A stretch of 64,000 nt of DNA from an uncultured Acidobacteriota bacterium (GCA_902826605.1 CADEFM010000001.1:372001-436000), one strand, 5' to 3'; positions 26,138 through 35,171 are shown, numbered from the stretch's first letter. Notes: generated from the sequence alone by a model not told the origin. Program-made: numbers and translations.

Positions 26138-26842
26138 CTAAAAATGCCTAGATGAAAGCGACAGGTCCGAAAGTGCCGCAACGCGCACAGGGTCGTTCGC
26201 GTACAGCCCGGCTGCGTACTCCACGCCAATCGACAGCCCCAAATTCCGTGCCCCGGTAAGCCGCAGGTCCACATATGCGCGGGTCTGCATCTGGCTGGCG
26301 TGGAATTGCATGGCACGCTCCCAGTCCTTAGCTACGTCGGAGATATCCACCACCACATCCGGCTTTCCGAATTCCGTGGTGATGCCATAGAAATAGAGCG
26401 CGGCGATCGAATGCGGGGCGGTGCCTGGAAGCGCGAATCCTTTCAGGACTTCCAGTCCGGCGTAACGGGCGTACCGGCAAGCGTCACGTGTCAAGCGTCC
26501 CGTCACAGCGTGATCGGGATGCTGATTCTCATCGGGATGGGGCGCCAGCACGATGGCCGGCTGAAACTGCCGAATTTCCGACGCCAGGTGGAAGGTGTTT
26601 TTAGGATTGCGCTCCAAGTGGCAATCGCCTCCGAAATCCAGGAACGCCAGATCCGCTCCGATCACCTTAGCCGCCTCCCGAGCTTCCGCTTCGCGAGCCT
26701 CTGGTGTGCCGCTCGACGCTGCTTCCCCACGCGACAGTACCAGCAGTTTCACACGATGGCCGCGGCGGGCCTCTTGAATCAATACGTGTGCGCAGCCGAA
26801 TTCGATGTCGTCGGGATGCGCTCCGATGGCTAGTATATTCAT
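26138..26842 (-). CDS. bshB1: BshB1-type PIG-L deacetylase (bacillithiol biosynthesis)
   Basis: 234-residue LmbE/PIG-L metal-dependent deacetylase. The zinc motif AHPDD is at residues 8-12 and a second metal/catalytic motif is in HPDHAVTGRL. The middle (FLDFGGD) and end (RLTGARNLGLSIGVEYAAGL) resemble BshB1, which deacetylates GlcNAc-malate to GlcN-malate. Its ATG overlaps the pepA stop by one base (TAATG), so start and operon structure are clear. The end could also fit a general LmbE enzyme, but ypdA in this window favours BshB1. Confidence 0.75.
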   Translation of the reverse strand: MNILAIGAHPDDIEFGCAHVLIQEARRGHRVKLLVLSRGEAASSGTPEAREAEAREAAKVIGADLAFLDFGGDCHLERNPKNTFHLASEIRQFQPAIVLAPHPDENQHPDHAVTGRLTRDACRYARYAGLEVLKGFALPGTAPHSIAALYFYGITTEFGKPDVVVDISDVAKDWERAMQFHASQMQTRAYVDLRLTGARNLGLSIGVEYAAGLYANDPVRVAALSDLSLSSRHF

Positions 26843-28299
26843 TACCAGCCCATCGCTAACTTCACGAACGTTCGCACCGTCACGCCGGTCGGCCCTTTCG
26901 CCATATAAGGTTTGGTTTCCTCCAACCATGCCGTGCCCGCAATGTCCAGATGCACCCATGGCGTCTCGCCCGCGAATTCCTTCAGAAACCACGCCGCGCT
27001 GATTGCGCCACCCCACCGTCCGCCGATGTTGGCCAGATCCGCGAAGGGGCTCTTCAGCAGATCCTTGTATTCGTCGTCGAGAGGCATGTGCCACATCTTC
27101 TCGCCTTCGTCTTTCGCTGCGGCCATCACTTTGCCCAGCAGCGCTTCGTCATTGGTGAACGCGCCCACGTTCACGTACCCCAGCGCCACCACGATCGCCC
27201 CCGTCAGGGTTGCGACGTCCACCAGATGCGTGCAGCCTTGCCGCTTGGCATACGTCATGGCGTCGATCAGGATCAGCCGCCCTTCGGCGTCGGTATTGAG
27301 AACCTCGATCGTCTTGCCGTCGAGCGAAGTGACGATATCGCCCGGCCTCTGAGCGCGTCCGCTGACCATGTTCTCGACAGCGGGCACGAACGCCGTTACC
27401 GGAATGCCTGGCTTCAGCCGTGCGATGGCGCGCATTGCGCCCAGCACGGATGCGCCACCGGCCATGTCGTACTTCATCTTCTCCATGCCGTCGGCTGGCT
27501 TGATGGAAATGCCTCCGCTGTCGAACGTCACGCCCTTGCCCACCAGCGCAAGGTGGTCGGCGGACACCGGCTTGGCAGCGGGCTTGTACTTAACGATTAT
27601 CAATGCGGGGGGTTCGGTGGAACCCTGCGCCACGCCGAGCAGCGATCCCATGCCCAATTCGCGCATCTTCGCTTCATCTAACACTTCGCATTCCAGTCCC
27701 GCCTCCGCTGCCATCGCGCGCGCGCGTTCCGTCATCACGGCGGGGGTCATGCGGTTGGCGGGCTCATTCACCAGATCCCGTGTGAAGTTTTGCGCTTCAG
27801 CCAGAATACGCCCGCGTTCGAACGCCGCCTCCAGTTCCACTCCATTGGGCGAAGCGATCAAATGAAACGCTTCGAGCGACTTCGATTCCTTCGAAGAGGT
27901 CTTGTAACCGTCCGTTTCATAGTTGCCAAGGATCGCGCCTTCCACGGCCGCTTCGGCGGCAGCGGCTTTGCCTACCGGCCCATCCAACGAGAAGGCCAGC
28001 GTCTTCACACCCCTTTGTTTTGCGGAGCGGACCACCGAACCAGCGATGCGCCGCAGCGCCGCCGCGTCGAACTTATCGCGCTTTCCGCCGCCTAGTGCGA
28101 TCAGGCGTTTCGCCCGGAGCGCGGAAGGCTGATGCAAGACAGCCATCTCTCCTGGTTTTCCGGCGAATTCGCCGGACATTCTCAATTCCTCGAGCCAGGC
28201 CTTCGCCAGCGGGAGAGCATCGCTTTCCTCGAACAGCACGACGGCAACCGCGTCGGCTTCTACTTTGTCCAGAGATTCGTAAAGAAGTTTTGTATCCAT
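26842..28299 (-). CDS. pepA: Leucyl aminopeptidase (M17)
   Basis: Cytosolic two-metal aminopeptidase of 485 residues. The active site is intact: VGKGVTFDSGGISIKP (metal-binding Lys and Asp) and the NTDAEGRLIL signature. I start at the ATG at 28299 (MDTKLLYESLDK), which gives the family N-terminal macro-like domain; an ATG 90 bases upstream adds a non-conserved stretch. It is cotranscribed with bshB1. In this pairing the peptidase may help recycle Cys-containing conjugates, which is inference only. Confidence 0.93.
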   Translation of the reverse strand: MDTKLLYESLDKVEADAVAVVLFEESDALPLAKAWLEELRMSGEFAGKPGEMAVLHQPSALRAKRLIALGGGKRDKFDAAALRRIAGSVVRSAKQRGVKTLAFSLDGPVGKAAAAEAAVEGAILGNYETDGYKTSSKESKSLEAFHLIASPNGVELEAAFERGRILAEAQNFTRDLVNEPANRMTPAVMTERARAMAAEAGLECEVLDEAKMRELGMGSLLGVAQGSTEPPALIIVKYKPAAKPVSADHLALVGKGVTFDSGGISIKPADGMEKMKYDMAGGASVLGAMRAIARLKPGIPVTAFVPAVENMVSGRAQRPGDIVTSLDGKTIEVLNTDAEGRLILIDAMTYAKRQGCTHLVDVATLTGAIVVALGYVNVGAFTNDEALLGKVMAAAKDEGEKMWHMPLDDEYKDLLKSPFADLANIGGRWGGAISAAWFLKEFAGETPWVHLDIAGTAWLEETKPYMAKGPTGVTVRTFVKLAMGW

Positions 28300-28392
28300 G
28301 AGGGTACTTGCTTCCCAGTGTATCGAGTTCAGTTCATCCCCGGGTAGTTCGCCATCAAGAAAAGGAGAGAACTTTCCTTTCTCCGGCAACTA

Positions 28393-28839
28393 ATGTACAT
28401 GCGCTTGTGCGTGCCGATGTTATTGATTGCGGCCGGGCTTTACGGGCAGACTCGTGCGGAATATGTCGGCGGCACGGAGCCGTCTCTCGCAGGGGGGCGG
28501 GGAGGTGTGATCGACACGGGCGACCGGCAATACTTTGCTTTCTATGCGAAGGGCGGGCAAGTGCGCGTGGCTTATGATCGCATCAATCTCTTGGAATATG
28601 GGCAGAAGGTGGATCGCCGGCTGATTGAGGCGATTGTGATTTCTCCTATGTTCCTGCTGGCGAAGACACGCAAACATTTCCTAAGTCTCGGTTATACGGA
28701 TGCCGATGGCACACAGCAGGCGTTGGTGTTTCGAGTGAACAAGAACGGCATCCGCGCCGCCCTCGTCATTTTGGAGGCGCGGACGGGTTTACGGGTTCAA
28801 TATCAGGATCCGGAAGCCAGAAAGGCAGGAAAGGGATGA
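28393..28839 (+). CDS. Small secreted protein, unknown
   Basis: 148 residues with a short signal peptide (CVPMLLIAAGLYGQ, cleavage near residue 20). The mature part alternates strands (RQYFAFYAKGGQVRVAYDRINLLEYGQKV, then LSLGYTDADGTQQALVFRVNK) in a way that recalls a PH-like fold; I do not recognise a named family. Its stop overlaps the next gene's ATG in ATGA, so the two are translated together. It is divergent from pepA. Confidence 0.6.
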   Translation: MYMRLCVPMLLIAAGLYGQTRAEYVGGTEPSLAGGRGGVIDTGDRQYFAFYAKGGQVRVAYDRINLLEYGQKVDRRLIEAIVISPMFLLAKTRKHFLSLGYTDADGTQQALVFRVNKNGIRAALVILEARTGLRVQYQDPEARKAGKG

Positions 28840-29408
28840 AAGCAGTGCTCGTGGCGCTGACGCTAGCGGCGTCCTTACCGGCACAAGCGCCCGACGAGGT
28901 TCCCGGACAGCTCTTGCGAGTTAAGCGCGTGTTCGTCGACAGGTTGACGGGCGGAGAGACCGCCGCGCAGATGCGCGATCTGCTCATCGCCAGTTTGCAG
29001 AATTCCAAGCTATTTGTGCTGACTGAGAATATGGACCGCGCAGACGCATTTTTGCGCGGCGCCGCAGAAGACCTGGTTTATACCGACGCGTTTTCGTCCT
29101 CGGAAGGCGAAAATGCGCGAGGAAGCGGTTCGGTATCCAGCGGTCTCGGCCGCAACCGCGTGGGGCGCGCGATGAGCCAGGGCGGGGGAGAGAATGAGTC
29201 CCTCAACATTCGCGAGCGGAAGCACGAGGCGCTGGCTACCGTGCGATTGGTGAACAAAGAGGGAGATGTGATGTGGTCGACCACCCAGGAAAGTAATGGC
29301 GGCAAGTTTCGCGGCGCAAGTGCGGATGTGGCCGACAAGATCACGCGGCAATTGGGAGCGGATTACGAGAAGTTGCGTCGTCCGGGAGAGAGCAAAAAGA
29401 AGGAATGA
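28836..29408 (+). CDS. Exported protein, possible CsgG-like/DUF4136-like fold
   Basis: 190 residues. Signal peptide MKAVLVALTLAASLPAQA. The mature start LRVKRVFVDRLTGGETAAQMRDLLIASLQNSKLFVL followed by AFLRGAAEDLVY resembles proteins that build a periplasmic alpha/beta anticodon-binding-like fold near curli-type or DUF4136 proteins. A Ser/Gly-rich loop (about 85-125) follows, then a second alpha/beta block. ATGA overlap with the preceding gene. Function unknown. Confidence 0.6.
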   Translation: MKAVLVALTLAASLPAQAPDEVPGQLLRVKRVFVDRLTGGETAAQMRDLLIASLQNSKLFVLTENMDRADAFLRGAAEDLVYTDAFSSSEGENARGSGSVSSGLGRNRVGRAMSQGGGENESLNIRERKHEALATVRLVNKEGDVMWSTTQESNGGKFRGASADVADKITRQLGADYEKLRRPGESKKKE

Positions 29409-29418
29409 CCGCGATGAT

Positions 29419-29820
29419 CTACTTGGCTGCGTACCTCTGCAGAATCTGTTGAAGATTTTGGGAAAAGGCTGACCTGGCCAAGACCATGTCGCAACCCGCC
29501 TGCTGCGCCTGGAGTTTCAGTTCACCCTGCACGTGCGAGACGTAAGCGAGCAATGGAATGGCATTCGTAGCGGGATCGCTTTTCAGCGCGCGAATGAGGT
29601 GCAGCGGATCGACGCTGGTACAGTTCAGGTCCAAGATCAGCAACCGTGGCGTTCCGCCGGCCTGGTGCAGCGCGTCCACTTCGCTCTTGACGAACCGTAC
29701 CGGTATGGAGGCACGCTTGGCGGCTTCATTGATCTTCACGGTAAACATCAAGTCCTCCAGCACCGCGATGATTCCGATTGTTTGTGAGGGTGATCCTTGA
29801 GAGGTGTCCGTGCTGAGCAT
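29419..29820 (-). CDS. Single-domain degenerate receiver protein
   Basis: 133 residues from the ATG at 29820. The fold reads as CheY-like: IGIIAVLEDLMF, PRLLILDLNCTS with the likely phospho-acceptor Asp, AIPLLAYVSH, and a GCDMVLARSAF end where the conserved receiver Lys is Arg. No output domain follows. It resembles the N-terminal half of the first gene of this window. Convergent with the exported pair, 10 bases apart. An in-frame upstream extension lacks a convincing start. Confidence 0.55.
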   Translation of the reverse strand: MLSTDTSQGSPSQTIGIIAVLEDLMFTVKINEAAKRASIPVRFVKSEVDALHQAGGTPRLLILDLNCTSVDPLHLIRALKSDPATNAIPLLAYVSHVQGELKLQAQQAGCDMVLARSAFSQNLQQILQRYAAK

Positions 29821-29989
29821 GATAAGGCCGGCGAAAACTCCTGCAGGAGGGCGAAATTCAATGCTAGCACGCGAGAATCCGCCTGACCGTAACAAAATCG
29901 CGGCCTGGTGTTGGGAGGAGAACATAGGAATCAGCACCAGGCCACGCCGGTCAAACGCCGAAGGAAATAGTGCGAACGAAAATCTGCCC

Positions 29990-30712
29990 TCACTTTTCCG
30001 TCTTGCGATGAGAGCGCATCAGGAAAGCTGGCTTTCGAAGCAGTCGTATTGCCAGTAAACCGCCACCAAGAAGTACAAATGTTGATGGTTCCGGGGCGGT
30101 CACAGGAATGTCTTGTCCCGTCTCAAAACTCAGAATTCTTAGCGCGTTATTACCCGCGAACGGACTCCCAATGAACAATTGAGCGATGGGCGTTGTGCTA
30201 ACCAAACCGAAGAATACCGCGCTTCCGCTATTGGCGATGGAAAGTTCATAGTCGCCGCCACTGGTGTTGAACGCCGTAAGCGTGGTATTGATTCCCACAT
30301 TGGGGCCGGCAAACCCTGAAACGGAAGATAGGAAGAGAGCGATCGCATAAGTATCGCCGGGGAGATCGATCTGAATTGGCCGGTCCTGGCCACTGGTCCC
30401 GGTTTCAGACAGATCGGCGCCACTAACAATCAGCGGTTCCTGCGTGGTGTTGTTGAAGCCCGTGAAGATGGCGCCGGAAGCGGGGTCAGTGTAAATGCCA
30501 AGGCCGCTAAGATTGGCGGAATCGAACGTAATGGGAGAGGCAGGGAAGGTGAGTCCGCTAGTCACGGCCTGAAAAGCCGCATAGGTCATACCGGTATTGG
30601 TATTAGTACAGCCAATATTACAGTAGGAAAACTGAATGGTGGCGAAGGCCGGGGTGGTTAAAGCCGCCAATGCCAGTGCAAAAACGGGATACATGAACGT
30701 TGTCGATCGCAA
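29990..30712 (-). CDS. PEP-CTERM sorting-signal secreted protein (paralogue 1)
   Basis: 240 residues. Signal peptide ending in TPAFA, then TIQFSYCNIGCTNTNTGMTYAAFQAV with a paired Cys. The C-terminus is a PEP-CTERM-like anchor: APEPSTFVLLGGGLLAIRLLRK, i.e. Pro-Glu-Pro, hydrophobic helix, Arg cluster. The start is a TTG at 30712 behind GGGAGG, and the neighbouring paralogue uses a TTG at the same place. No exosortase is in the window. The product should be processed and anchored or released at the cell surface. Confidence 0.75.
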   Translation of the reverse strand: MRSTTFMYPVFALALAALTTPAFATIQFSYCNIGCTNTNTGMTYAAFQAVTSGLTFPASPITFDSANLSGLGIYTDPASGAIFTGFNNTTQEPLIVSGADLSETGTSGQDRPIQIDLPGDTYAIALFLSSVSGFAGPNVGINTTLTAFNTSGGDYELSIANSGSAVFFGLVSTTPIAQLFIGSPFAGNNALRILSFETGQDIPVTAPEPSTFVLLGGGLLAIRLLRKPAFLMRSHRKTEK

Positions 30713-30899
30713 AATGAAACCTCCCTATTCGAAATGCGATCCACTAGCCGGACCGTGTCTATGGTCGGCGGTAAATTATGGGATTCGCTTTCCCAATTGG
30801 TACCGAAAGGGGATGATTATTCTCTTATGGAAATTAGTGGGATTCTCCTGTAGTCCTATTGGCAGGGCGGGGAATCCGACTGTACTGGAAGAGGGGGAG

Positions 30900-31568
30900 C
30901 TAAGGAATCAGTACGGGGCCCCGCCGAAACGCTGGCTTGCGGAGGAATCGAAACATGAGCAAGCCGCCCCCGATCAAAGCAAACGTGGACGCTTCCGGGA
31001 TATCTTCCGCCGGGCCGGCGGCGAGATCCAGGAGGGGACCGCGTGGCCGGCGAAAGGACTCCTGCTCAAGCGCTGTAACTGGCGGGGGCGCGGCACTGAC
31101 GCGGCCGAAGAATATCTTGCTGCCGCGGCTGGCGGAGAGGTCGAATTCGCCGCCGTTGGCATGGAATGCCATCAAAGTGGTATCGACGCCAGCATACGAA
31201 CGTGCGCTGCTCGAATCCGGCGATAAGGAGAGAGTGATCGCGTAGGTGAATGGACCGATTTTGACGGCTGACACGGATTTCGGCGCATCGGCGCCGTTAA
31301 CTAGCAGCGCTTCCTGGGTAGTATTGTTGAACCGGGTTACAATCGCTCCGGTTGTTGCGTCCGTGTATAGGCCGCCGAGCGCAATCGGAGTAGCCGGGAA
31401 CGTCAATCCACTGGTAACAGCCTGAAATGCAGGATAGGTTATGCCGGAATCGGCTTTAGGACAGCCCACTTCACAGTAAGAAAGCTGAATCGTCGCGAAG
31501 GCAGGCATGACAGATGCCACCAGAACTGCCAGTTTCAAACCTGTGTGCGAATGTACTCTCGACTTCAA
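30900..31568 (-). CDS. PEP-CTERM-like secreted protein (paralogue 2, internally shifted)
   Basis: 222 residues from a TTG at 31568 behind AGGAAGG. It aligns with paralogue 1 through TIQLSYCEVGCPKADSGITY, FQAVTSGLTFPA and FNNTTQEALLV. Near 31040-31070 it leaves the homologous frame: the equivalent of paralogue 1's GSPFAGNN appears one frame away as SPFAGHAV. The frame is regained before the C-terminal PEASTFALIGGG...RFLRK tail, where PEP has become PEA. The protein is therefore probably full length but altered in one segment. The upstream region is also duplicated. Confidence 0.6.
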   Translation of the reverse strand: MKSRVHSHTGLKLAVLVASVMPAFATIQLSYCEVGCPKADSGITYPAFQAVTSGLTFPATPIALGGLYTDATTGAIVTRFNNTTQEALLVNGADAPKSVSAVKIGPFTYAITLSLSPDSSSARSYAGVDTTLMAFHANGGEFDLSASRGSKIFFGRVSAAPPPVTALEQESFRRPRGPLLDLAAGPAEDIPEASTFALIGGGLLMFRFLRKPAFRRGPVLIP

Positions 31569-31767
31569 AGTTAGCCTTCCTAATCCGGCAGCGCGACCCA
31601 TAGCCGTACGAGTCTTATCGTTCGGCAACGGAAGAACAGGACGCCCTGCTATGTGGTCCCGAAAGAGGGCGGTTGTTCTCTATGGATCTGAGTGGGATTC
31701 GCCTGTGATCCTGCTTGACCAGCGCAGGGAAGGGCAATGCCGACAAGGTGCGGAGGTAGTACTCAGC

Positions 31768-31998
31768 CTACGGCTTAGGGGCTGGTGGAGGCAGCGCGCG
31801 CGCTTCGCATACGGATTGGAAATCGACCTTGCGATGGGAGCCGTCGCAAAACGGCTTGTTCTCTGATGCGCCACACCGGCATAGTCCGATCTGCGTGCGT
31901 CCGGCTAGATCAAACGGCTTGCCGTCGCCGTCGACGATGGTGAAATCGCCATCAATGCGAATCGAGTTGTTGGGGCGAATGGTGACTGTTACGGGCAT
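31768..31998 (-). CDS. CDGSH iron-sulfur domain protein
   Basis: 76 residues from the ATG at 31998 (MPVTVTIRPNNSIRIDGDF). The iron-sulfur signature LCRCGASENKPFCDGSH is complete, giving the 3 Cys-1 His ligands of a 2Fe-2S cluster. This is the single-domain bacterial form. The C-terminus ends in Ala/Pro-rich residues. Divergent from the GH88 gene, 85 bases apart. Redox or cluster transfer role is the family's usual assignment. Confidence 0.85.
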   Translation of the reverse strand: MPVTVTIRPNNSIRIDGDFTIVDGDGKPFDLAGRTQIGLCRCGASENKPFCDGSHRKVDFQSVCEARALPPPAPKP

Positions 31999-32083
31999 CT
32001 TTCCGATCCTAGCAGAAAGTACGATACTCGCGGCTTGCGTGCATTCGGCGCGTACGCGCTGTGATTCCCATCGGTCTCCTATA

Positions 32084-33226
32084 ATGAGAGACATTGTGAT
32101 TCATTTATCCAGCGATACGGGGGAGATGTTCGAGCAAACCTACGGATTCGCGCAAAAGCAAGTCCGCAAGCTAATCGAAAAGCATCCGATGCTCTATCCG
32201 CTCCACACCAAAGACGGTCTGTGGGCGCACGAAGGGCAGGTGTGGACGCATTGGTCCGACGGCTTCCTTCCGGGCATGATGTGGATCTTCGCAAAGCATG
32301 CAGAACGGGATTCTCCGGAGGCGAAATACTGGCTTGAAAATGCGATCAGGTACAGCAAGCCGCTGGAGCCCCGCAAATCCAATCGCGACGAACACGATCT
32401 GGGATTTCTTTTTCTCTCGACGTTTCACCGCTGGCATGGACTGACGCAGGATCCTGCCTTACGCGATGTCCTGATCGAAGCCGGACGCACGTTGGCGACG
32501 CGTTACCGGGAGAAGGGCGGCTATCTGCGTTCTTATGTAGCGGAAAATTCTCTGTTCACCGACACGATGATGAACGTAGGCATCATCTTTTACGCGGCGC
32601 GCGAGACGGGCGACCGGAAGCTGCGGGATATCGCGCTCCGTCATTCCATGACCACGCGGCGCGTGCTGGTGCGCGGCGATGGCTCCGTTGCCCAGGAAGG
32701 TATTTTCGACACGGACACGGGGGAATTTCTGCGGCAGACCACGCATCAGGGCTATCGCGGCGATTCTTGTTGGTCACGCGGTCTGTCGTGGAGCATTTAC
32801 GGTTTCACTACCGCCTACGAATACAGCCGTGACCCGCATTTCCTGGAGACCGCCGAATCCTGCGCGGATTTTTACATTTCGAATTGTGGGCCCGACGGGG
32901 TTCCCCCATGGGACTTCAACGCTCCTCCCGAAACCCGCACGCTGCTCGATACCTCATCCGCAGCGATCTGCGCGGCGGGTTTGCTGCGTTTGCGGCGGCT
33001 GGTGCCGGATTCGATTAAAGGGCACATGTACTGGTCCACTGCGGTGCGCATCCTACGTTCCCTGTGTGAAAAGCACGTGGCGCGCAATGGAGGCAAGCCC
33101 GATCCCAAGTGGGAAGGCATCCTCAAAGGCGGCGTCTATCATGTCCATAAAGGCGTAGGCGTGGATGAATCCGTGATGTGGGGTGAATATTTTTTCTGCG
33201 AAGCTCTGGAGAGAGTTTTATGGTAA
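32084..33226 (+). CDS. Glycoside hydrolase family 88 (unsaturated glucuronyl hydrolase)
   Basis: 380-residue alpha/alpha toroid enzyme, family GH88. Recognised by WTHWSDGFLPGMMWIF, the SRDEHDLGFLF-like EHDLGFLFLSTFHRW, DTMMNVGIIFYAA, and SCWSRGLSWSIYGFTTAYEY, with the catalytic Asp pair in these segments. GH88/GH105 enzymes hydrolyse unsaturated uronates released by polysaccharide lyases. No signal peptide is visible from the ATG at 32084, so the substrate is likely imported oligosaccharide. Upstream in-frame sequence lies over the CDGSH gene and is not coding. Confidence 0.88.
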   Translation: MRDIVIHLSSDTGEMFEQTYGFAQKQVRKLIEKHPMLYPLHTKDGLWAHEGQVWTHWSDGFLPGMMWIFAKHAERDSPEAKYWLENAIRYSKPLEPRKSNRDEHDLGFLFLSTFHRWHGLTQDPALRDVLIEAGRTLATRYREKGGYLRSYVAENSLFTDTMMNVGIIFYAARETGDRKLRDIALRHSMTTRRVLVRGDGSVAQEGIFDTDTGEFLRQTTHQGYRGDSCWSRGLSWSIYGFTTAYEYSRDPHFLETAESCADFYISNCGPDGVPPWDFNAPPETRTLLDTSSAAICAAGLLRLRRLVPDSIKGHMYWSTAVRILRSLCEKHVARNGGKPDPKWEGILKGGVYHVHKGVGVDESVMWGEYFFCEALERVLW

Positions 33227-33402
33227 TGGACAAGTCCTCCATCATGTCAACCCATTATTCGGTCACCCAGGAGGGATCTCTACCCTTCCTACTGGTGGTT
33301 TGCCAGCAGGAATTCATAGCGGCGCTTGGAATATGAGGATTGCCGAAAGTGCCGCGACCCGGGTTGTAAACCCCGCTATGACAGGAGCGCGAGTAGGTAT
33401 CA

Positions 33403-33984
33403 ATGCCGCCGGAACCTGCCCATAAGCCCGTGAAAACTTCGCTTCAAATTCATCTATCAGCACTGTTGGGTGCAGCGCTAGTTGCGTACTTGACAGCGCG
33501 AGGTATCGGGGTCACAACCGTAGCAGTCTTTGTGGTCTGTCTTTTAGTGATTGACGGCGGTGTCATGTTTTTCTTAAAGCAGCGCGTACATAAACTCCGA
33601 CAAGAGGGAGAAGACTTTCAGCGCTCGCTTGAGTCAGTGACGCTCGACGAAGCTCGTTCCAAGGCGCTGGAAGCTCTTGCGAAATCTCACCATTGCAGGC
33701 CTGAGATTCAGTCCGACTCACCCCCCATGGAACTCCCAGCCACTGTCAGCGATATTTTCAGCCGATACAAGCGGGTTGCTTTCCGAGCCGGAGATCTTCT
33801 TGAATTGGGAGCGAAGGAGCGCGGATTTATCCATGTGGGTCGTACATATGATGGTGCCAAGCTGATCGTTCGTGAGGCGGACGAAGGGCTATTCGAATCG
33901 GAGGGTCCAGATTCTCTGGGCGCAGACGCACGTGCCAATTATCCATCGCTGCTTCATTGGATCTTCCAAACTATTGAAAACTGA
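33403..33984 (+). CDS. Hypothetical membrane protein with soluble C-terminal domain
   Basis: 193 residues. Two hydrophobic helices (about 16-34 and 38-56) are followed by a charged coiled segment (FLKQRVHKLRQEGEDFQRSLES) and a soluble domain from about residue 105 (RYKRVAFRAGDLLELGAKERGFIHVG...) ending LLHWIFQTIEN. I do not recognise it; the C-terminal domain has some resemblance to immunity-type small domains, which I would not rely on. It lies just left of the transposase remnant. Confidence 0.55.
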   Translation: MPPEPAHKPVKTSLQIHLSALLGAALVAYLTARGIGVTTVAVFVVCLLVIDGGVMFFLKQRVHKLRQEGEDFQRSLESVTLDEARSKALEALAKSHHCRPEIQSDSPPMELPATVSDIFSRYKRVAFRAGDLLELGAKERGFIHVGRTYDGAKLIVREADEGLFESEGPDSLGADARANYPSLLHWIFQTIEN

Positions 33985-34037
33985 ACTCTACGTCTATCGA
34001 GGAGCCGGATTAAACAGTATGTCGCAATTGTAGTCCG

Positions 34038-34661
34038 CAAAAGAACGTCACACCAGTCCTCGCAGCCAAGAACCCGCACGCAGGGGATATCTGGTTGTGG
34101 ATCGCCATTGACGCGGATACGAAGCTCGTTCCGACATGGGCATTGGGCGGACGTGACGCGGGCGTTGCATGTCAGTTCCTTTACGACCTACGCCAGCGCC
34201 TTGCGAATCGCGTACAACTCACTAGCGACGGCCATAAAGCCTATCTGGTGGGCATGGACTACGCCTTCTCTGGAATGAATGTCGATTACGCGATGCTGAT
34301 GAAAATCTATGGAGAGGCACCGGAAGCACAAAAACGGTACAGCATTGGTTGCGAGAGGAAGGCTATCGTAGGTAACCCCGATCCAAAGCACATCAGCACC
34401 AGCTTTGCTGAGCGCCAGAATCTCAGCGTGCGCATGGGCCTGAGGCGCTACACGCGATTGACAAATGCTTTCAGCCGCAAGATTGAGAACCACGCCGCCG
34501 CCGTTGCGCTCTACTACTTCGCGTACAACTTCATCAAGATCCACGGCACGCTTCGCTGCACGCCTGCTATGGCCGCTGGCGTCACGGACCGTCTGTGGGA
34601 CGTGTCGGACTTGGTGGCGTTGCTGGAAGCCGATGAACGGGGATTAGAAAGAGCGGCGTAA
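34038..34661 (+). pseudogene. IS1-like transposase, 5'-truncated remnant
   Basis: The frame is open from about 34038, reads KNVTPVLAAKNPHAGDIWLW into IAIDADTKLVPTW, and ends with a stop at 34661. It contains the DDE-type second Asp in TSDGHKAY and the Glu in ISTSFAERQNLSVRMG, plus the usual end CTPAMAAGV. The N-terminal zinc-binding and HTH part and the first catalytic Asp (normally just upstream, in a DEIW-type motif) are missing, so it cannot be active. No terminal repeats could be identified by eye. Confidence 0.75.
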
Positions 34662-34670
34662 AATACAAAC

Positions 34671-35062
34671 ATGCGCACAATCGCGATCATGCTGCTAATC
34701 GCCACCCTGGTTCATCCTTGCTCTTCGGCTGAATCCGAAACGGGATCTCTATGCGTGGCACCAGCCTACTTCGATCCTAAAGACGCGAGCGCTCCAGGCT
34801 TGTACTGTAAGGCTGAAAAGTTCTCTCTTAAAATTGGCGAACGAACTAACCCTGGCCCATCAAAGAGAGCATGAAACTCACTGGATTAGATTTGAATACT
34901 CGCCACTGAGTGATCGTACTGTGCGGTAACAAGGCACAACAATCCTTCACGTTTCGCTTTTTAGAATTCAAGACGAAGGAACCGTGCCTATCCCTCAATG
35001 ACCTGTATAGAATCGTGCAGCTATCGGAATCAAAGAGGGCTCCCTGGTGCAAGTGCAAATGA
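34671..35062 (+). pseudogene. Broken small secreted-protein gene
   Basis: An ATG at 34671 opens a signal peptide (IAIMLLIATLVHPCSSA) and a Cys-containing start (LCVAPAYFDP, LYCKAEKF). The frame stops at 34874, but the sequence continues in another frame as PWPIKESMKLTGLDLNTRH, hits an in-frame TGA, then continues VIVLCGNKAQQSFTFRFLEF to end CKCK at 35062. The coding-like character across both breaks, the TGA where Arg (CGA) would fit, and the final Cys cluster suggest one frameshift plus one nonsense change. The rejoining is inferred by eye. Confidence 0.5.
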
Positions 35063-35171
35063 TCAAAATTCAAAGTTGACCACTACCCTTCGCGGATACC
35101 CTTTGCGTTTCTCTCGTTGTCCCAATACAATATACGGCGGTAATGGCCTTTCCAAAAAGGAGCCTTGTAGT

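Noticed and set aside
33227-33402. Short open frames between GH88 and the next gene
   Set aside because: No family-like content, ribosome binding site or membrane segment; treated as intergenic.
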